From NCBI GenBank assembly GCA_003233255.1, contig QILH01000296.1, positions 1 to 40,957 on the forward strand: a DNA stretch of 40,957 nt, read 5' to 3'. The stretch comes from Gammaproteobacteria bacterium (lineage in GTDB: Bacteria; Pseudomonadota; Gammaproteobacteria; UBA6429; Thiohalophilaceae). Below the pieces are notes generated by a model. It saw only the letters and a program-made list of their open reading frames with translations, did not search any database and had not been told where the DNA came from. Shown here one piece after another: positions 24,844 through 33,844 of the stretch; the first letter of the stretch is position 1; each line of letters begins with the position of its first letter. Position numbers and translations under genes: made by a program.

Positions 24844-26472
24844 ATGGCGGCAGAGCTTGTAAAATCAGATCAAATTAACTCGTCATTCCAGGGTATGTCC
24901 CAATTGCCCGTGTTACGTCAAATGGGTCTATTGATAGGTTTGGCCGCAAGTATCGCGATTGGGGTATATGTGGTTCTGTGGTCACAAAATCCAAATTACA
25001 CAGTGTTGTATCATCAGGCATCGGCAAAAGATGCAAGTGAAATTGTCAAGGTATTGCAAACCCGAAAAATTCAATATCAACTGGATACAAGCAACGGGGT
25101 GATATTGGTTGAGACAGGAAAAGTTCATGAAGCCCGCATGGCGCTGGCAGAACAAAGTCTACCCAGTCATTCAGGTGGGGGGTTTGAATTTATAAGTGAA
25201 CCGCAAGGTATTACAACTAATAGTTTTATTCAAAATAAACGTTATCAGGTTGCTCTGCAAAATGAACTGGCTGAGACCATTATGTGGATGTCGGCGGTTA
25301 ATAATGTACGCGTACACCTCGCATTACCTAAACAAAGTTCATTTTTAGCGGATAAACGTAAACCCAGCGCGTCGGTATTGCTTGATCTGGTATCTGGACG
25401 CATGCTGGAAGATGAGCAGGTAGAATCGATTATGAATCTGGTTGCATCCAGTGTTCCTAATCTAAAATATAAAGACGTAACCGTCGTTGATGATAAGGGG
25501 CGACTTCTTTCCAAGTCCGATCAAATGTCTGGTATAGGATTGTCATCAAGACAACTCGCGTATAAAAAACAGATTGAAAACGATTATAGAAATAACATCG
25601 AGAATATTATTTCACCAATTACGGGTGATGCTAAGGTGCGTGCTCAAGTTGTCGCTGATATGGATTTCACCCAATACGAGATGACTCAGGAATCGTTTAA
25701 TCCAGATGTACCTGCAGTACGAAGCGAGCAACGTGTCGAAGAAAGTACTAACGGTGGTGCAGCGGTATCGGGCATCCCTGGAGCGTTGAGCAATGAGCCG
25801 CCGGGTGCGGCAGATGCACCCGAAAATGCTGTTAATGCTACTGCAAACAATACTGGCGGTGCACGAAGTAAATCCAGTGTGCGATATACAATCAACAATG
25901 AACTTGATCGGTCGATTGTCCATAAACGAAAAAGTCCCGGAGAAATTAAAAAACTATCGATTGCTGTTGTTGTTGATCATAAGTCAGTTACTAATGCGGA
26001 AGGCGAAGAGGTGGCTACTCCATACACTAAAAATGAGCTGGATCGAATCACATTACTGGTGAAAGAAGCCGTTGGATTTAACATCATACGTGGAGATACC
26101 GTTAATGTTATTAATGCGGCCTTCTCCGTGCCCGAGCCACTTGGGCCGATACCAGAGAAATCATTGCTTGATGAACCCTGGGTTTGGGATGTAGGGAAGC
26201 AGATATTGGGTGGTTTATTGGCGGCAATTATTTTATTTGGCATTTTACGTCCGGTAATGCGTAATTTATCCGTTATGCCAAAACTTACAACGGTGACGGC
26301 CGGCCAGGAAGGAGATGATTTGCAGGATGATCAGCTAACACTCACTGGCGAACAGGAAGCCCGCTTGCCCAAGCCAAATGAATATGAATCAGATTTAGAC
26401 ATGGCCAAAGCAATGGTGGTACAGGAACCGAAACGAGTGGCGCAAGTAGTTAAACAATGGGTAAACGAGTAA
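24844..26472 (+). CDS. fliF: MS-ring protein FliF
   Basis: FliF forms the inner-membrane MS ring, the foundation of the basal body. The 542-residue protein has two membrane segments (about residues 25-47, MGLLIGLAASIAIGVYVVLW, and about 452-472, LGGLLAAIILFGILRPVMRN). Between them are the periplasmic ring-building domains (NPNYTVLYHQ, VRVHLALPKQSSFLADKRKP). The acidic cytoplasmic tail ends with MAKAMVVQEPKRVAQVVKQW, the FliG-binding region. Length is normal. The ribosome site AAGGGCG precedes the ATG. Confidence 0.96.
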   Translation: MAAELVKSDQINSSFQGMSQLPVLRQMGLLIGLAASIAIGVYVVLWSQNPNYTVLYHQASAKDASEIVKVLQTRKIQYQLDTSNGVILVETGKVHEARMALAEQSLPSHSGGGFEFISEPQGITTNSFIQNKRYQVALQNELAETIMWMSAVNNVRVHLALPKQSSFLADKRKPSASVLLDLVSGRMLEDEQVESIMNLVASSVPNLKYKDVTVVDDKGRLLSKSDQMSGIGLSSRQLAYKKQIENDYRNNIENIISPITGDAKVRAQVVADMDFTQYEMTQESFNPDVPAVRSEQRVEESTNGGAAVSGIPGALSNEPPGAADAPENAVNATANNTGGARSKSSVRYTINNELDRSIVHKRKSPGEIKKLSIAVVVDHKSVTNAEGEEVATPYTKNELDRITLLVKEAVGFNIIRGDTVNVINAAFSVPEPLGPIPEKSLLDEPWVWDVGKQILGGLLAAIILFGILRPVMRNLSVMPKLTTVTAGQEGDDLQDDQLTLTGEQEARLPKPNEYESDLDMAKAMVVQEPKRVAQVVKQWVNE

Positions 26473-26484
26473 GGTAGTTTTATT

Positions 26485-27504
26485 TTGGCAGGCGAACAAA
26501 AAAACGAAAACATGAGTGGTGCTGAACGTGCGGCGATCTTGCTGATGACATTAGGCGAGAATGACGCGGCGGAAGTTTTAAAACATATGAGCCCCAAAGA
26601 AGTACAGAAACTGGGGGAGGCTATGGCTTCCATGTCCAATATTCCCAAAGAATTTGTAACCTCGGTGTTAGGTGATTTTTGTGATGCGGTTGATGAGCAA
26701 ACTGAGCTTGGTATAGGCAATGAAGAATATCTCAAGAATGTATTAAATTCAGCATTAGGTGAAGACAAGGCTAGTAGCGTCATAGATCGTATTCTTTTAG
26801 GGCGCCATTCTAAAGGTCTTGAGGCGTTAAAGTGGATGGAAGCACGTGCGGTAGCCGATATGATTCGCCTGGAACACCCACAAATAATTGCGATCGTATT
26901 ATCATATTTAGAACAGGATCAGGCGGCCGATGTGCTTGTTGCGTTACCAGAAAATATGCGTGTTGATATTGTTTTGCGTATATCTTTACTCGATGGTATT
27001 CAACCGAGCGCCATTCATGAACTTGATGATATGTTGGAAAAACAATTTTCAGGCAATGCCGACAGTATACGAACATCGGCCGTCGGTGGAATTAAAACAG
27101 CGGCAAATATTATGAATTATCTCGATAGCAGTATCGAAGCAGAAATTATCGAGAAAGTGAAAGAAGTGGACGAAGAAATTGGTACTAGTATTCAGGATCT
27201 CATGTTTGTATTTGAGAATTTGATTGAGGTTGATGATCGTGGGATTCAGGCGCTGTTACGAGAAGTCTCTTCTGAAACGCTTATTTTAGCTTTGAAAGGA
27301 GCAGATGAAGCAGTAAAAGAAAAAATTCTTAATAACATGTCACGTCGAGCTGGAGAGATGTTAAAAGATGATCTTGAGGCGCGGGGTCCGGTTAAATTGA
27401 GTGAGGTAGAAGGCGGTCAAAAAGAAATACTGACGGTTGCTCGCCGTATGGCAGAATCTGGCGAAATATCATTAGGCGGTAAGGGCGGTGATGAATATGT
27501 CTAA
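26485..27504 (+). CDS. fliG: Motor switch protein FliG, TTG start
   Basis: FliG is the rotor protein that meets the stator and transmits switching. The 339-residue protein has an N-terminal FliF-binding domain (MSGAERAAILLMTLGENDAA), a middle domain with EHPQIIAIVLSYLE, and a C-terminal domain with the torque region ELILALKGA-like SETLILALKGADEAVKEKIL followed by MLKDDLEARGPVKLSEVE. The TTG at 26485, with AAGGT about 9 bases upstream, gives the usual N-terminal extension. An ATG at 26512 is possible but has no ribosome site. The end overlaps the fliH start. Confidence 0.95.
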   Translation: MAGEQKNENMSGAERAAILLMTLGENDAAEVLKHMSPKEVQKLGEAMASMSNIPKEFVTSVLGDFCDAVDEQTELGIGNEEYLKNVLNSALGEDKASSVIDRILLGRHSKGLEALKWMEARAVADMIRLEHPQIIAIVLSYLEQDQAADVLVALPENMRVDIVLRISLLDGIQPSAIHELDDMLEKQFSGNADSIRTSAVGGIKTAANIMNYLDSSIEAEIIEKVKEVDEEIGTSIQDLMFVFENLIEVDDRGIQALLREVSSETLILALKGADEAVKEKILNNMSRRAGEMLKDDLEARGPVKLSEVEGGQKEILTVARRMAESGEISLGGKGGDEYV

Positions 27505-28126
27505 TGTTCTTTCGTCGGATGATGAGTCTGATGTTAAGGCCTGGCAAGCTCCTGATGTTGAGTTTTCAGATGGTAAAAGCAGCTACGGTGGCATGCTCAC
27601 AGCTGGAAGTATCGAAAAAATACAAAAAGACGCGTATGCCGAAGGTTTTGAAGCCGGAAAAAAGGATGGTTATAAGGCCGGAGAAGAACTGGTTAAGGAA
27701 AATATTTTTAAATTAACGTCAATAATGGAAGTATTGAACGAGCCGTTGCAGGAACTGGATGAAGATGTAGTTAAGCAATTACTGGAGTTGACAACTATTA
27801 TAGCGAGCCAGGTTATACGCCGAGAGCTACGTGCTGATCCTGGGCAGATTATTGCTGTGGTCAGAGAATGCATAAAATCGTTACCTATAGCCGCACGCAA
27901 AATTAATATTAATTTACATCCTGATGATGCCATGTTAGTTCGGGGTGCTTTTTCGATTGAAGAAAATTTAGATCAAAGTTGGAAAATAAATGAAGATCCG
28001 GTGCTGACCCGGGGTGGATGCCATATTGAAGCAGAAAATTCAAAAATTGATATGACCGTGGAGCAACAACTCAATCGTGTTGTGGCCAGTTTATTAGGTG
28101 ATGAACGTGAGCGAGACGAAGGTTAG
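27491..28126 (+). CDS. fliH: Flagellar export ATPase regulator FliH
   Basis: FliH is the stator-like partner that regulates the ATPase FliI and links it to the export gate and C ring. About 211 residues. Near residues 54-70 there is a repeated GxxxG pattern (EGFEAGKKDGYKAGEE), the hallmark helix of FliH. It is followed by a C-terminal domain with VVRECIKSLPIAARKININL and DPVLTRGGCHIEAENSKIDM. The start is uncertain: GTG 27488, ATG 27491 and ATG 27497 are all in frame, and all overlap the end of fliG. ATG 27491 lies just after a GGGCGG ribosome-like stretch. Confidence 0.92.
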   Translation: MNMSNVLSSDDESDVKAWQAPDVEFSDGKSSYGGMLTAGSIEKIQKDAYAEGFEAGKKDGYKAGEELVKENIFKLTSIMEVLNEPLQELDEDVVKQLLELTTIIASQVIRRELRADPGQIIAVVRECIKSLPIAARKININLHPDDAMLVRGAFSIEENLDQSWKINEDPVLTRGGCHIEAENSKIDMTVEQQLNRVVASLLGDERERDEG

Positions 28127-28140
28127 TTAAAAAATATCTC

Positions 28141-29571
28141 ATGCCTGCGGCCATAAAATCTTCGCTACGAGTTGCACGACAAAAAATCTGGTCTGCCTCT
28201 ATTTCAGTATGTGTAGATCGTTTAAAAGAACCCGCAGGAATTATTGTTGAAGGTAAGCTGAACCGAATGGTGGGGTTAACCTTAGAGGCGGTAGGTTGTC
28301 ATGCTGCAATCGGAGCACGCTGTCTGGTTGATAGCAATGACAATCAACCTATTGAAGCTGAGGTGGTAGGCTTTGCAAATGAACGTCTATTTTTGATGCC
28401 TACCGGTAGTATCCAGGGGCTTCGTCCAAACGCACGAGTTATTCCAACCGAACGTGTTTATGAAGCACCGGTTGGCCATGAATTGTTAGGGCGTGTTCTT
28501 GATGGCGCAGGACGTCCTTTAGACGGTAAAGGTGCATTAAATACAACGCACACACTACCTCTTACCGGTAGACAAATTAATCCCCTATCACGTCAACCCA
28601 TTGAACAACCTCTAGATGTGGGGGTGAGGAGTATTAATTCTTTGCTAACCATTGGCCGAGGTCAACGCATGGGCTTGTTTGCAGGTAGTGGCGTTGGTAA
28701 GAGTGTATTGCTCGGAATGATGACCAAGTTTACCAGTGCCGATGTGATCGTTGTTGGTCTTATCGGTGAACGTGGCCGTGAAGTAAAAGAATTTATTAAC
28801 AAGATTCTTGGCGAAGTGGGTATGTCGCGCTCGGTTGTGGTTGCCGTTCCGGCTGACTATACACCGGTCATGCGTATGCACGGTGCAGCCATGGCAACCA
28901 CGATTGCTGAATATTTCCGAGATCAGGGGCAGCATGTTTTATTGTTAATGGACTCACTAACACGTTATGCGCAGGCACAACGAGAAATAGCCTTAGCGAT
29001 AGGAGAGCCCCCTGCGACAAAAGGGTATCCACCATCAGTATTTGCTCGTTTACCCCAACTGGTTGAACGTGCTGGCAATGGTGATAAAGACGGTGGTTCA
29101 ATAACAGCAATTTATACAATTCTTACCGAAGGCCATGTGGAACAGGATCCTATTGCGGATGCGGCACGTGCAATTCTGGATGGTCATATCGTATTGTCGC
29201 GTGATCTGGCCGAAGCGGGACAATATCCGGCAATTGATATTGAGTCATCAATAAGCCGAACCATGAATGAAATCGTTAGTGACGAACAATTACAACTTGC
29301 GCAACGTTGCCGACTAATTAATTCAATTTATCGTCAAAATGAAGATCTTATTAGCGTGGGTGCCTATACTGTCGGTACCGATGCGCGTATAGATGAGGCT
29401 ATTAATTTTTATCCGACACTGCAACGATTTTTAAAGCAGGATATGAATACGGCGATGGACTGGAAAACCAGTGTTAATGGATTGCAAGCTATGTTTAATG
29501 AACATGATGTAAGACAACAGACGGCAGCTGCACAAATGAATACCGACATGATTAGTCATGGCCAAACCTAA
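28141..29571 (+). CDS. fliI: Flagellum-specific ATPase FliI
   Basis: FliI is the hexameric ATPase of the flagellar type III export apparatus, related to F1-beta. The 476-residue protein has Walker A GLFAGSGVGKS (about residues 177-187), Walker B VLLLMDSLTRYAQAQREIAL and the adjacent IGEPPATKGYPPSVFARLPQ. The catalytic-region GERGREVKEF is also present. Length is slightly above 450. There is no strong ribosome site, and coupling to fliH (14-base gap) is likely. The last 14 bases overlap fliJ. Confidence 0.96.
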   Translation: MPAAIKSSLRVARQKIWSASISVCVDRLKEPAGIIVEGKLNRMVGLTLEAVGCHAAIGARCLVDSNDNQPIEAEVVGFANERLFLMPTGSIQGLRPNARVIPTERVYEAPVGHELLGRVLDGAGRPLDGKGALNTTHTLPLTGRQINPLSRQPIEQPLDVGVRSINSLLTIGRGQRMGLFAGSGVGKSVLLGMMTKFTSADVIVVGLIGERGREVKEFINKILGEVGMSRSVVVAVPADYTPVMRMHGAAMATTIAEYFRDQGQHVLLLMDSLTRYAQAQREIALAIGEPPATKGYPPSVFARLPQLVERAGNGDKDGGSITAIYTILTEGHVEQDPIADAARAILDGHIVLSRDLAEAGQYPAIDIESSISRTMNEIVSDEQLQLAQRCRLINSIYRQNEDLISVGAYTVGTDARIDEAINFYPTLQRFLKQDMNTAMDWKTSVNGLQAMFNEHDVRQQTAAAQMNTDMISHGQT

Positions 29572-30016
29572 GTCAGAGCGTTTTAAAGTGTTGCAGAAAC
29601 TTGCCGGGCGGTATGAGAACATTGCTGCCAGGGATCTGGGCTTGTCTGTTGGGAACCTGGATGCACAAAGGTCACGTCTTATAGAATTACAGAAATTTCG
29701 CGATGAATATACGCAACAATTTAATGTGTCGGGTATGTCAGGCCTTAACAGTATGGCAATGCAATCTTTTCAGCAATTTATTAGCCAGATAGATGTTGCT
29801 ATACAACAGCAAAAACAAACGATTCTATTTGCCGAGCAAGATCACCAAAAGAAAAAACATAACTGGGAGGACAAACACAAGGAAACTCGCATTTATGACA
29901 AAACAATTGAAAAATTTGTTGTAAATGAACAAAATGATAAAGAACAATGTGATCAGGTTGAGATAGACGATTGTAATAATGCCCGATTGAAACCAAAAGA
30001 GTTCGATATCAAATAG
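29558..30016 (+). CDS. fliJ: Flagellar export protein FliJ
   Basis: FliJ is the coiled-coil central stalk of the FliI hexamer and helps recycle chaperones. The 152-residue protein is nearly all helical, charged and Gln-rich, and starts MAKPKSERFKVLQKLAGRYE, typical of FliJ. A long helix pair spans about residues 5-140. The start lies inside the fliI coding end (14-base overlap). It ends the fliE-J run, and fliK behind it has its own sigma-54 promoter. Confidence 0.9.
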   Translation: MAKPKSERFKVLQKLAGRYENIAARDLGLSVGNLDAQRSRLIELQKFRDEYTQQFNVSGMSGLNSMAMQSFQQFISQIDVAIQQQKQTILFAEQDHQKKKHNWEDKHKETRIYDKTIEKFVVNEQNDKEQCDQVEIDDCNNARLKPKEFDIK

Positions 30017-30063
30017 TTGTAATCTTCGTCAAGGGTTAACTTCTACTTCTTTTACCTCATTTC

Positions 30064-30079
30064 TGGCACGTCCATTGCA
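30064..30079 (+). promoter_or_regulatory. Sigma-54 (RpoN) promoter for fliK
   Basis: TGGCACGTCCATTGCA matches the RpoN consensus TGGCACG-N4-TTGCW at every position, with GG at 30065-30066 and GC at 30077-30078. The predicted start near 30090 leaves a leader of about 27 bases with a ribosome site GAGGGAG. This is the best sigma-54 site in the window. Confidence 0.92.
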
Positions 30080-30116
30080 AAATACCTTCAAACAAGTACT
30101 CATTTGAGGGAGTTTA

Positions 30117-31232
30117 ATGTCCGAATTTGCACCATCATTCGTTGCGGGTAGCATGCCTAAGGAAGCCGAGTTGGCCTCTGCCAGGCCATTAGCTGAAACA
30201 ACAGGTGATTCGGAAGCTTCTGATTTTGCATCACTTTTTGGTGAGATGGATTTTGCTTCAGTCAATTCAGATGATCCATCAGCTGCCCCAGCAGCGGATA
30301 GTTTAGTCTTACTTGAGGCGCTGGTAACCCGTCCCTTTAGCAATACCGACTCGCTTGCACATCCCGATAGTAAACTCTCGTTGCCTGCAAATTTACAACC
30401 CGGCGGCAACTTGTTGCCGTCATTATCTCCGTTAGTTGCCATGAGCGGCTACAGCGTTTTTGCCGATCAAGAGGGGGCTGCGGCGATTGCTTTTCAAGGT
30501 GACGGCAAAAATATTGTGGCATCAGGCACTCATTATGTAAATTCGGGTGTGCCAGCGATGCAACAAACTCAGGCTCAGTTGCGTGACATGATGCAGGCCA
30601 GTGGCATGCTCAACCAAAATGTTGACATGTTTGCGGTGCCGAAGTTGGATGCAGGTAAACAGCTCGAGATGCTTGTCAGTTTGACTCATCAGAATACAGC
30701 AATGCCAGTTGATAACCTGATCAGCTCTGGTGTGCAACCGTCAACACATGTCCTGTTGGGTCTACAGGGGGTAACAGAATTTTCGAATGTTTTAGCTGCC
30801 AGTAGTCGTAGTCCTGAAGCGATGACCGCGAGCTTAAATCAGCCCCAATGGAATCAACAGGTTGGTGATCGAATTAACTGGATGATTTCACAAGGGTTGC
30901 GACAGGCAGATATTCGATTAAATCCTCCGGAATTAGGGATGTTAGAGATACGGGTACAAATCCAGGGTGATCAGGCCAGTATTCAATTTAACACCGCACA
31001 TACAGACGTTAAGGATGCTCTGGATAATGCGATGCCGCGGTTAAGAGAAATGTTAGCCGCAAATGGCCTTAATCTGGCGGATGTAAATGTATCGCATCAG
31101 GGACATCAGCAGGCTGGGCAGGGTGACGGATCGAGGTCTGGCCACCCATCCCGATCTGAAGCTGAACAGAATGTCGAAAATCAGGCTACGAAGTCGTTTT
31201 TAAGTAATGGCATTATTGATTTTTATGCCTGA
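30117..31232 (+). CDS. fliK: Hook-length control protein FliK
   Basis: FliK measures the hook and switches export from hook to filament proteins. The 371-residue protein has a low-complexity Ser/Ala/Asp-rich N-terminal ruler part. The conserved C-terminal hook-length domain (about residues 235-335) has the diagnostic ADIRLNPPELGMLEIRVQIQ and LREMLAANGLNLADVNVSHQ. The stop is followed directly by the chemotaxis promoter region. In many relatives fliK leads into fliLMNOPQR; here that block is absent from the downstream flank. Confidence 0.93.
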   Translation: MSEFAPSFVAGSMPKEAELASARPLAETTGDSEASDFASLFGEMDFASVNSDDPSAAPAADSLVLLEALVTRPFSNTDSLAHPDSKLSLPANLQPGGNLLPSLSPLVAMSGYSVFADQEGAAAIAFQGDGKNIVASGTHYVNSGVPAMQQTQAQLRDMMQASGMLNQNVDMFAVPKLDAGKQLEMLVSLTHQNTAMPVDNLISSGVQPSTHVLLGLQGVTEFSNVLAASSRSPEAMTASLNQPQWNQQVGDRINWMISQGLRQADIRLNPPELGMLEIRVQIQGDQASIQFNTAHTDVKDALDNAMPRLREMLAANGLNLADVNVSHQGHQQAGQGDGSRSGHPSRSEAEQNVENQATKSFLSNGIIDFYA

Positions 31233-31274
31233 CTAATTCGGCGTAAATAAATAATTTGTTTTAATAATAATTGC

Positions 31275-31301
31275 TAAAGCTCAAAACAGACCAGTCGATA
31301 A
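31275..31301 (+). promoter_or_regulatory. Sigma-28 (FliA) promoter for the che operon
   Basis: TAAAGCTC at 31275-31282 carries a perfect TAAA, then 15 bases after TAAA comes GTCGATAA (31294-31301), one mismatch from GCCGATAA. This is the best FliA site in the window. The predicted start near 31308 leaves a leader of about 110 bases before cheY. It places the whole cheY-cheB operon under FliA. Confidence 0.88.
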
Positions 31302-31322
31302 GACCCTTAGAGTATGGCCGGA

Positions 31323-31343
31323 GTATTTCAAGCGGCTAAATAC
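31323..31343 (+). other. Small hairpin in the che operon leader
   Basis: GTATTT (31323-31328) pairs perfectly with AAATAC (31338-31343) over a 9-base loop CAAGCGGCT. It lies within the 5' untranslated leader predicted from the sigma-28 site. The function is unknown; the stem is AU-rich and weak. Confidence 0.3.
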
Positions 31344-31416
31344 GCGCACATAGTACATGGTTATACGAATGGTAAATTTTACAAAGTAAATGGATATATT
31401 TAAGGAGTTTTAGTTC

Positions 31417-31782
31417 ATGGCTACCCGAATTCTTGCAGTTGATGATTCAACCTCAATGCGGCAAATGGTTACATTCACGCTAAAAGGTGCAGGTTATGAG
31501 GTAGAAGAAGCGGCAGATGGTCAACAGGCATTAGATATCGCAAAGGGTGGAAAATTTGATTTAGTGCTCTCGGATGTGAATATGCCCGTAATGGACGGAA
31601 TTACGCTGGTCAAAGAATTGCGATCATTATCAAATTATAAATTTACACCAATATTGATGCTAACAACGGAAAGCACCGGAGATAAAAAAACCGAAGGGAA
31701 ATCCGCTGGTGCAACTGGCTGGATAGTAAAACCATTTAATCCAGAACAATTACTTACAACGATCAAGAAGGTGCTTGGTTAA
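31417..31782 (+). CDS. cheY: Chemotaxis response regulator CheY
   Basis: CheY carries the signal from CheA to the flagellar switch. The 121-residue single receiver domain has the acidic pair at residues 9-10 (AVDDS), the phospho-acceptor Asp 53 in LSDVNMPVMDG, Thr 83 in MLTTES, and Lys 105 in WIVKPF. Position 102 is Trp where the enterobacterial protein has Tyr 106. TAAGGAG precedes the ATG. It is the first gene of the operon and cheA follows directly. No cheZ gene sits between them. Confidence 0.93.
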   Translation: MATRILAVDDSTSMRQMVTFTLKGAGYEVEEAADGQQALDIAKGGKFDLVLSDVNMPVMDGITLVKELRSLSNYKFTPILMLTTESTGDKKTEGKSAGATGWIVKPFNPEQLLTTIKKVLG

Positions 31783-31803
31783 GCACCGTTGCCGGGGACA
31801 GGT

Positions 31804-33834
31804 ATGTCGATTGATATTTCACAGTTTTTGCAGACTTTCTTCGAAGAGAGCTTTGAAGGACTCGATATTATGGAGTCTGAATTACTGAATCTTAATGTGG
31901 GTTCGGCCGACAAAGAAACGATCAATACGATCTTTCGTGCGGCTCATTCTATCAAAGGTGGAAGCGGTACTTTTGGCTTAAGCTCGGTTGCCGATTATAC
32001 TCATGTTTTAGAAACTTTGCTTGACGAGATGCGTGATGGCAAGCGTGATGTAACACAACAATCGGTTGACGTAATGTTGCAGTCGGTTGACGTCTTACGT
32101 GAGATGTTAAATGCGCTACAGGATAATCTAGATCTGGATCATGATCGTATAGCCTCATCGCATAAGCAATTAACGGACTTGCTTTCGTCGGATACGAGTT
32201 TACCTGCAGCCAGCAGTACGGATTCGAATGCCCCTAAAGATTCAGATACGCAAGAAGAAAATTCTTCCGGCGGTTGGATTATTAATTTTAGTCCCTACCC
32301 GGATATGATGAAAACGGGTAATGATCCGGTCAGAATTATTCGTGAGTTAGAAGAGCTGGGCAATTTAACGATAGAATTGAATGATGAGAAAGTCCCTTCA
32401 CTTGATGAGCTTGAGCCAGAAAGTTGTTATTTATCGTGGAAGTTAACTCTGCACGCAGATGTTCCCATTGATGCGGTGCAGGATGTTTTTTCCTGGGTAG
32501 ACGATGAATGCGAGCTGCAAATAAATGAAATAATCATTAGTGATGGTTACTCCGGCCCAGATCGTCGCGCTCCAGAATCAACCGGGAAAGCTCGGAAAGC
32601 AGCCAGCAAAGAACAAACTTCAATTCGGGTTGGTATCGATAAAGTCGATGATCTCATTAATATGGTCGGCGAGCTGGTAATAACTCAGTCCATGTTACAT
32701 CAGTTACATGATGTTGAAGAATTTAATCAGAACACTCTGGAACGGTTACAGGATGGGCTGGCACAACTGGAACAGCATACTCGCGAATTACAGGAAAACG
32801 TTATGCGCATTCGCATGATGCCGATCAGTTTTGCGTTTCAACGTTTTCCTCGGTTGGTGCGCGACTTGAGTAATCAGTTTGGTAAAAATATTGAACTAAA
32901 ACTTACTGGCGAACAAACTGAGCTAGATAAAACGGTGATGGAGAAGATTGGTGATCCACTTGTGCATCTGGTGCGTAATTCACTGGATCACGGTATAGAA
33001 ATGCCTGAGATACGTGCTGAAGCAGGAAAACCCGAAACAGGAACCATCGAACTTAATGCCTTCCATCGCGGTGGAAATATAATTATTGAAATCAAAGATG
33101 ATGGTGCCGGGTTAAATACCCAAAAAATATTACAGAAAGCAAAAGAGAATGGTTTGGTCAAAGAGGGAGACACGATTACAACTGAACAGGTCAATGATTT
33201 GATATTCCAGCCCGGATTTTCAACTGCGGATGTGGTCAGTGATGTGTCTGGGCGTGGGGTGGGTATGGATGTGGTGCGTCGTAATATTCGTGCCCTCAAT
33301 GGTAGCGTGGAAGTCGTATCGACTCCCGGAGTGGGATCGGTCTTTACCATCCGTTTACCCATTACCCTGGCGATACTCGATGGACAACTTGTACGAGTAG
33401 GAAAAGAAACCTATGTGATCCCGTTAATTTCGATTATTGAATCATTACAGGTGAAAAATGAATTTGTTAATGCTGTCACGGGTAGCGCTGAAGTGTATAA
33501 GCTGCGTGATGAATATATTCCGATTTTGCGTTTATATGAGATATTTGATGTCGAACCGGATACAAAAAACTTATCCGCTGGGATGTTAGTTATTGTCGAA
33601 TCGGAAGGGCAAAAGCTGGCCATATTCGTCGACGAATTACTTTCTCAACAGCAAGTGGTTATTAAAAGTCTGGAAACAAACTTTAGAAAAATTGATGGTT
33701 TGTCGGGCGCTACGATATTGGGCGATGGCACAGTAGCATTAATTGCAGACATTGTTGGCGTCTATGAGTTGTACCAGAAGAAGATAGTTCCATCCGAATT
33801 AAAAGTGATTCATGATGGCGGAGTCGCAGCATGA
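31804..33834 (+). CDS. cheA: Chemotaxis histidine kinase CheA
   Basis: CheA is the receptor-controlled kinase that phosphorylates CheY and CheB. The 676-residue protein has an Hpt domain with His 48 (IFRAAHSIKGGSGTFG), a P2-like middle (GGWIINFSPYPDMMKTGNDP, about residues 155-250) and a dimerisation domain (VDDLINMVGELVITQSMLHQ). The ATPase domain follows with HLVRNSLDHGIEMP, DDGAGL and GRGVGMDVVRR, and then a C-terminal CheW-like domain. The ATG at 31804 is preferred over the in-frame TTG at 31789, because it gives the normal start MSIDISQFLQTFFEES. cheW follows after 10 bases. Confidence 0.96.
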   Translation: MSIDISQFLQTFFEESFEGLDIMESELLNLNVGSADKETINTIFRAAHSIKGGSGTFGLSSVADYTHVLETLLDEMRDGKRDVTQQSVDVMLQSVDVLREMLNALQDNLDLDHDRIASSHKQLTDLLSSDTSLPAASSTDSNAPKDSDTQEENSSGGWIINFSPYPDMMKTGNDPVRIIRELEELGNLTIELNDEKVPSLDELEPESCYLSWKLTLHADVPIDAVQDVFSWVDDECELQINEIIISDGYSGPDRRAPESTGKARKAASKEQTSIRVGIDKVDDLINMVGELVITQSMLHQLHDVEEFNQNTLERLQDGLAQLEQHTRELQENVMRIRMMPISFAFQRFPRLVRDLSNQFGKNIELKLTGEQTELDKTVMEKIGDPLVHLVRNSLDHGIEMPEIRAEAGKPETGTIELNAFHRGGNIIIEIKDDGAGLNTQKILQKAKENGLVKEGDTITTEQVNDLIFQPGFSTADVVSDVSGRGVGMDVVRRNIRALNGSVEVVSTPGVGSVFTIRLPITLAILDGQLVRVGKETYVIPLISIIESLQVKNEFVNAVTGSAEVYKLRDEYIPILRLYEIFDVEPDTKNLSAGMLVIVESEGQKLAIFVDELLSQQQVVIKSLETNFRKIDGLSGATILGDGTVALIADIVGVYELYQKKIVPSELKVIHDGGVAA

Positions 33835-33844
33835 GAGGAATATT

